In this document: positions 61,073-64,000 of the stretch, piece by piece
Layout of the letters: each line of letters opens with the position of its first letter
Position numbering within the stretch: the stretch's first letter is position 1
NCBI GenBank assembly: GCA_003478935.1
Contig: QUFP01000002.1
Coordinates: 62,001-126,000, forward strand
DNA: 64,000 nucleotides
Reading direction: 5' to 3'
Origin: Firmicutes bacterium AF25-13AC
GTDB lineage: Bacteria > Bacillota > Clostridia > Lachnospirales > Lachnospiraceae
Notes under the pieces: model-generated
Told to the model about the DNA's origin: nothing
The model's input: only the letters and a program-made list of their open reading frames with translations
Database searches by the model: none
Made by a program: the position numbers and the translations under genes

Positions 61073-63097
61073 ATGTCTGTTTTATTTCCAAAAATCCCAG
61101 CTCTCCTGCACGGAGGCGACTACAATCCAGACCAGTGGCTGGATCGTCCTGATATCCTTGAGGAGGATATTAAAATGATGAAAAAGGCAGGAGTAAACAC
61201 GGCAACAGTCGGTGTATTTTCCTGGTCTGCACTTGAGCCGCAGGAAGGAAACTTCCAGTTTGGATGGCTTCATGATATCATGGATAAATTATATGAAAAT
61301 GGTATTTATACTGTTTTGGCAACGCCGACAGGAGCCAGACCGGCATGGATGGATGAAAAATATCCGTCCGTTCTTCGCGTCGAGAAAGATGGACGCAGAA
61401 ATCATCACAGCGGCAGACACAATCACTGCATGAGTTCTTTAGAATACCGTTCACTTGTTGAGAAGATGGATACAAAGCTTGCGCAGGAATTTGGAAATCA
61501 TCCAGGACTCATTTTATGGCATATTTCAAATGAGTTTGGAGGAGAGTGCTATTGTGAAAACTGTAAAAAGCGGTTTCAGGAATATTTAAGAGAGAAGTAT
61601 CACAATAACATTGAAGAACTGAATAAGCAGTGGTGGACCTCCTTCTGGAGCCGCCGTTTTGACTCTTTTGAGCAGATAGAGCCGCCGTATGACAATGGAG
61701 AGCATTCTATTCTGGGATTAAATTTGGATTGGAAGCGTTTTAACTCCTGGAATATGAAAGATTACCTTGCATTTGAGCGCAGAATTTTAAAGAAGTATAC
61801 GCCTCAGGTTCCAGCAACAGCAAACTTTATGAAGCTGTTTGAGCAGTTAGATTATGTGGATCTGGCAAAGGAGATTGATATTATTTCGTGGGATGGTTAT
61901 CCGAGCTGGAATAATGATTATGAGACACCGGCAGATACTGCGGCAGAGCTTAGCTTTGATCATACAGTTATGAGAAGCTTAAAGAAGGATAAGCCATTTA
62001 TGCTTATGGAGAGCACACCAAGTCTTGTTAACTGGCATTCATTTAATAAATTAAAGCGTCCGGGCATCCTTCGCGCAAGCAGCATTCAGACAATTGGCTG
62101 TGGAAGCGATACAGTTCAGTATTTCCAGTGGAGAAAAGGTCGCGGTGCAGCGGAACAGTTCCATGGCGCTGTTGTAGATCATCTTGGAAGAGATGACACA
62201 AGAGTATTCAAAGAAGTATCAGAGGTTGGAGAAATTTTAAAGAAGTTGGCACCAGTTACAGGTTCAAAGGTAACGTCAAAGGCTGCTGTTCTTTTTGATT
62301 GGAGCAACCGCTGGGCGATTAAGGACATGCAGGGCATGGCGCGTGATACTAAAAATTATGAGAAGGAAGTACGCAAATTTTACAATATTCATTTAAAGAA
62401 GGGCATCAATGCAGATATAGTATTCCCACTTGAGGATTTGTCTTCATACAGTCTTGTTGTACTGCCAATGTATTATGCTGTATCCAAGGAGGCTGGTGAA
62501 TGGTTAAAGGAATATGTAAAAAATGGTGGAACAGTAGTGGCAACATATCTGACTGCATATGTAAATGAAAATACGCTGGCATACTTAGGCGGCTTTCCGG
62601 GCGCAGGTCTTGGAGAGGTCTTTGGTCTGTATGCTGAAGAGCTTGACACATTATATCCAACGGATTCAAATTCAGTTTTGATGAAGGATGGAAACAAGGC
62701 TTTAGTAAAGGATTACTGTGAGTTGATTAAGCTTACAGGGGCAGAAGTTCTTGGTACATACGAGAGCGATTTCTATGCAGGTATGCCGGCAGTAACTGTA
62801 CACTCCTATGGAAAGGGAAAGGCATATTATATTGGAACAAGAATGGAAGAGACGGATCTGATTAAATTCTTTACACCAATCTGGTCAGAATGCGGTATTA
62901 AGGAAAAAGAGCTTCCAGAGGGAGTAGAGTATCTGACACGTACAGCAGAAGATGGCAGCACCTTTGATTTCTATGTCAACTATAACGCAACGCCGGCAAC
63001 TGTTCAGTTGGCAAAAAATGGAACTAATCTTTTAAACGGCGAGGCAGTAAGCGGCAAGGTTGAGATCTTACCATTTAATGCAGTTGTTGTAAAGTAA
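61073..63097 (+). CDS. GH42 beta-galactosidase
   Basis: A 674-aa family GH42 enzyme. The TIM-barrel begins with LLHGGDYNPDQWLDRPDILEEDI; the acid/base Glu is in WHISNEFGGECYCENC (residue ~154), whose cysteines form the family's zinc cluster, and the nucleophile Glu is in PFMLMESTPSLVNW. A trimerisation domain (from ~390) and a beta-sandwich tail follow. No signal peptide, so it cleaves imported beta-galactosides such as galacto-oligosaccharides or pectic galactan fragments. ATG 61073 follows AAAGGAAA. No adjacent transporter is seen. Confidence 0.96.
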   Translation: MSVLFPKIPALLHGGDYNPDQWLDRPDILEEDIKMMKKAGVNTATVGVFSWSALEPQEGNFQFGWLHDIMDKLYENGIYTVLATPTGARPAWMDEKYPSVLRVEKDGRRNHHSGRHNHCMSSLEYRSLVEKMDTKLAQEFGNHPGLILWHISNEFGGECYCENCKKRFQEYLREKYHNNIEELNKQWWTSFWSRRFDSFEQIEPPYDNGEHSILGLNLDWKRFNSWNMKDYLAFERRILKKYTPQVPATANFMKLFEQLDYVDLAKEIDIISWDGYPSWNNDYETPADTAAELSFDHTVMRSLKKDKPFMLMESTPSLVNWHSFNKLKRPGILRASSIQTIGCGSDTVQYFQWRKGRGAAEQFHGAVVDHLGRDDTRVFKEVSEVGEILKKLAPVTGSKVTSKAAVLFDWSNRWAIKDMQGMARDTKNYEKEVRKFYNIHLKKGINADIVFPLEDLSSYSLVVLPMYYAVSKEAGEWLKEYVKNGGTVVATYLTAYVNENTLAYLGGFPGAGLGEVFGLYAEELDTLYPTDSNSVLMKDGNKALVKDYCELIKLTGAEVLGTYESDFYAGMPAVTVHSYGKGKAYYIGTRMEETDLIKFFTPIWSECGIKEKELPEGVEYLTRTAEDGSTFDFYVNYNATPATVQLAKNGTNLLNGEAVSGKVEILPFNAVVVK

Positions 63098-63116
63098 GCA
63101 ATTGTGAGGTTTTGAG

Positions 63117-63344
63117 ATGAGAAAAGAATTGTTTCATATGGAGCGCGATGTCTTAAATATAGGAGATAGTGTGACGATCATTGAGGGACAGCTTCCATTT
63201 TCGTATTACTATACAATTGTTCCGGCGTTGGCTATGTCCAAAAATTATAAGAATGCGGAGCGCATTAAGAGCCGTGAGGGCAAAGTTGTTTCAAAGGAAC
63301 GAAAGGGCAGTACGTTTGAAATCTATGTTGAGTTCGAAAACTGA
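63117..63344 (+). CDS. Hypothetical small protein
   Basis: A 75-aa protein starting at ATG 63117 with GAGG upstream; ATG 63138 is an alternative. It has a beta-rich pattern (DVLNIGDSVTIIEG, SREGKVVSKERKGSTFEIYVEFEN) like a small SH3/KOW barrel. I do not recognise the family. It lies 20 bp after GH42 and is probably co-transcribed, but its function may be unrelated. Confidence 0.65.
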   Translation: MRKELFHMERDVLNIGDSVTIIEGQLPFSYYYTIVPALAMSKNYKNAERIKSREGKVVSKERKGSTFEIYVEFEN

Positions 63345-63423
63345 TTATTTTGTAGGAATTGAACGGTGCACATAAATAAAGAGCACAAAAATTTTGCAAT
63401 TATGCAGAAATTTGTTTTAGGAC

Positions 63424-63452
63424 TTGAAAAAATAATTTATCCATGGTACTAT
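63424..63452 (+). promoter_or_regulatory. Predicted SigA promoter for carA
   Basis: TTGAAA (63424-63429) and TACTAT (63447-63452), 17-bp spacer, giving a ~100-nt leader before carA. Confidence 0.55.
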
Positions 63453-63470
63453 ATTTTAGATAACAACAAA

Positions 63471-63539
63471 ATTCAAGGCGAGGTACCGCCTGGATAGAGA
63501 ATTGCGGACGGTGCACGTATGTGTACCGTCTTTATTTTT
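63471..63539 (+). promoter_or_regulatory. carA leader attenuator (terminator/antiterminator pair, possibly PyrR-controlled)
   Basis: An upstream hairpin (ATTC-A-AGGCG, loop AGGTAC, CGCCT-GGAT, ~63471-63495) is followed by a terminator: GACGGTGCAC (63507-63516) with GTGTACCGTC (63521-63530) and a T-rich tail to 63539. GTACCG (63483-63488) can instead pair with CGGTGC (63509-63514), opening the terminator. The GCGAGGT loop resembles the PyrR-binding GNGAGGY consensus, but this is only a partial match. Confidence 0.55.
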
Positions 63540-63561
63540 GGCGAAAGGGCATGGTGAACCA

Positions 63562-64000
63562 ATGAAGGCATTTCTAATTTTAGAGGATGGACATGTATTT
63601 ACAGGTACAGCGATTGGCGCAGATAAAGAAATCATCAGTGAGATTGTTTTTAATACTTCAATGACAGGCTACCTAGAGGTACTTACAGATCCTTCTTATG
63701 CGGGTCAGGCTGTTGTAATGACTTATCCGCTGATCGGTAATTATGGAATCTGTTATGAGGATATGGAGTCAAAGCGTCCGTGGCCGGATGGCTATATTGT
63801 ACGTGAGTTGTCCCGTATGCCAAGCAACTTCAGAAGTCAGGGAACTATTCAGGAGTTTCTTGAGAAAAATGAAATTCCAGGAATCTGTGGAATTGATACT
63901 AGAGCATTGACACAGCTTTTGCGTGAGAAGGGAACCATGAATGGTATGATTACACGCAGAGAGGATTTTGACTTGGAGGAGATCCTTCCAAAGCTTAAGG
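63562..64000 (+). CDS. carA: Carbamoyl-phosphate synthase small subunit (3' truncated by window edge)
   Basis: The first ~146 residues of CarA, the glutaminase subunit that feeds ammonia to CarB for pyrimidine and arginine synthesis. Diagnostic blocks are MKAFLILEDGHVFTGTAIG, EIVFNTSMTGYLEVLTDPSYAGQ, MTYPLIGNYGI and PGICGIDTRALTQLLREKGTMNGMIT. This is the N-terminal CPSase domain; the glutaminase domain lies beyond the window. ATG 63562 has GGTGA just upstream. The upstream leader suggests pyrimidine-type attenuation. Confidence 0.95.
   Translation, partial: MKAFLILEDGHVFTGTAIGADKEIISEIVFNTSMTGYLEVLTDPSYAGQAVVMTYPLIGNYGICYEDMESKRPWPDGYIVRELSRMPSNFRSQGTIQEFLEKNEIPGICGIDTRALTQLLREKGTMNGMITRREDFDLEEILPKLK

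Overview
The window looks like a low-GC chromosomal segment of an anaerobic Firmicute, most likely a gut Lachnospiraceae (Clostridia). This is inferred from gene content: CodY, DUF6465 and DUF896 proteins, a CdaA/CdaR pair, an M16C peptidase, an aldo/keto reductase with two 4Fe-4S motifs, and pectin-degradation genes. Promoters resemble the SigA consensus with 17-bp spacers, and terminators are classic hairpin plus T-run. No taxon can be fixed without a database search.

Layout. 1-7.9 kb is core genome: yifB/comM (cut by the left edge), dprA, topA, codY, rpsB-tsf and a PAP2 phosphatase. 8.1-13.8 kb is a decayed accessory island, almost all on the minus strand: a truncated TnpX-type large serine recombinase, two AraC regulators with GyrI-like ligand domains, a broken P-loop kinase, a methyltransferase with an internal stop, and a TnpV-family gene. 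A broken secreted-protein gene (14-15.3 kb) and an M16C metallopeptidase follow. 18.6-18.9 kb holds tRNA-Glu(CUC), tRNA-Pro(CGG) and a second identical tRNA-Glu. 19-23.2 kb has an ECF sigma factor, a membrane protein joining an anti-sigma-like tail to a divergent LCP domain, a secreted metallo-beta-lactamase-fold protein and an SLC13/ArsB-type transporter. 23.2-25.7 kb has a helix-turn-helix regulator divergent from a LytTR regulator, and a cysteine-rich protein. 25.7-28.3 kb is a divergent pectin pair (PL22 and GH28).

31.2-34.9 kb is a c-di-AMP operon (two membrane proteins, cdaA, cdaR). 35.0-48.4 kb is a cell-surface polysaccharide cluster: HPr, Wzy-like polymerase, rhamnosyltransferase-like GT2, rfbC, ABC export permease and ATPase, two paralogous double-GT2 enzymes, a third GT2, an initiating sugar-phosphate transferase and an LCP ligase. 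48.6-60.8 kb carries envelope and housekeeping genes (HtrA, polysaccharide deacetylase, RarA, Xaa-Pro aminopeptidase, VanY-like carboxypeptidase, ThrC, a two-component system, cardiolipin synthase). A 187-bp multi-hairpin repeat precedes a GH42 beta-galactosidase, and carA with an apparent attenuator leader runs off the right edge.

A striking overall feature is that eight genes, including conserved topA and rarA, each carry exactly one single-base indel; in seven the change can be placed in a short homopolymer run, and in the eighth its position is ambiguous. Adding or removing one base restores a full-length protein every time. This pattern fits homopolymer sequencing error better than real decay for the core genes. 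Two further genes have in-frame stops, which are point changes and may be real.
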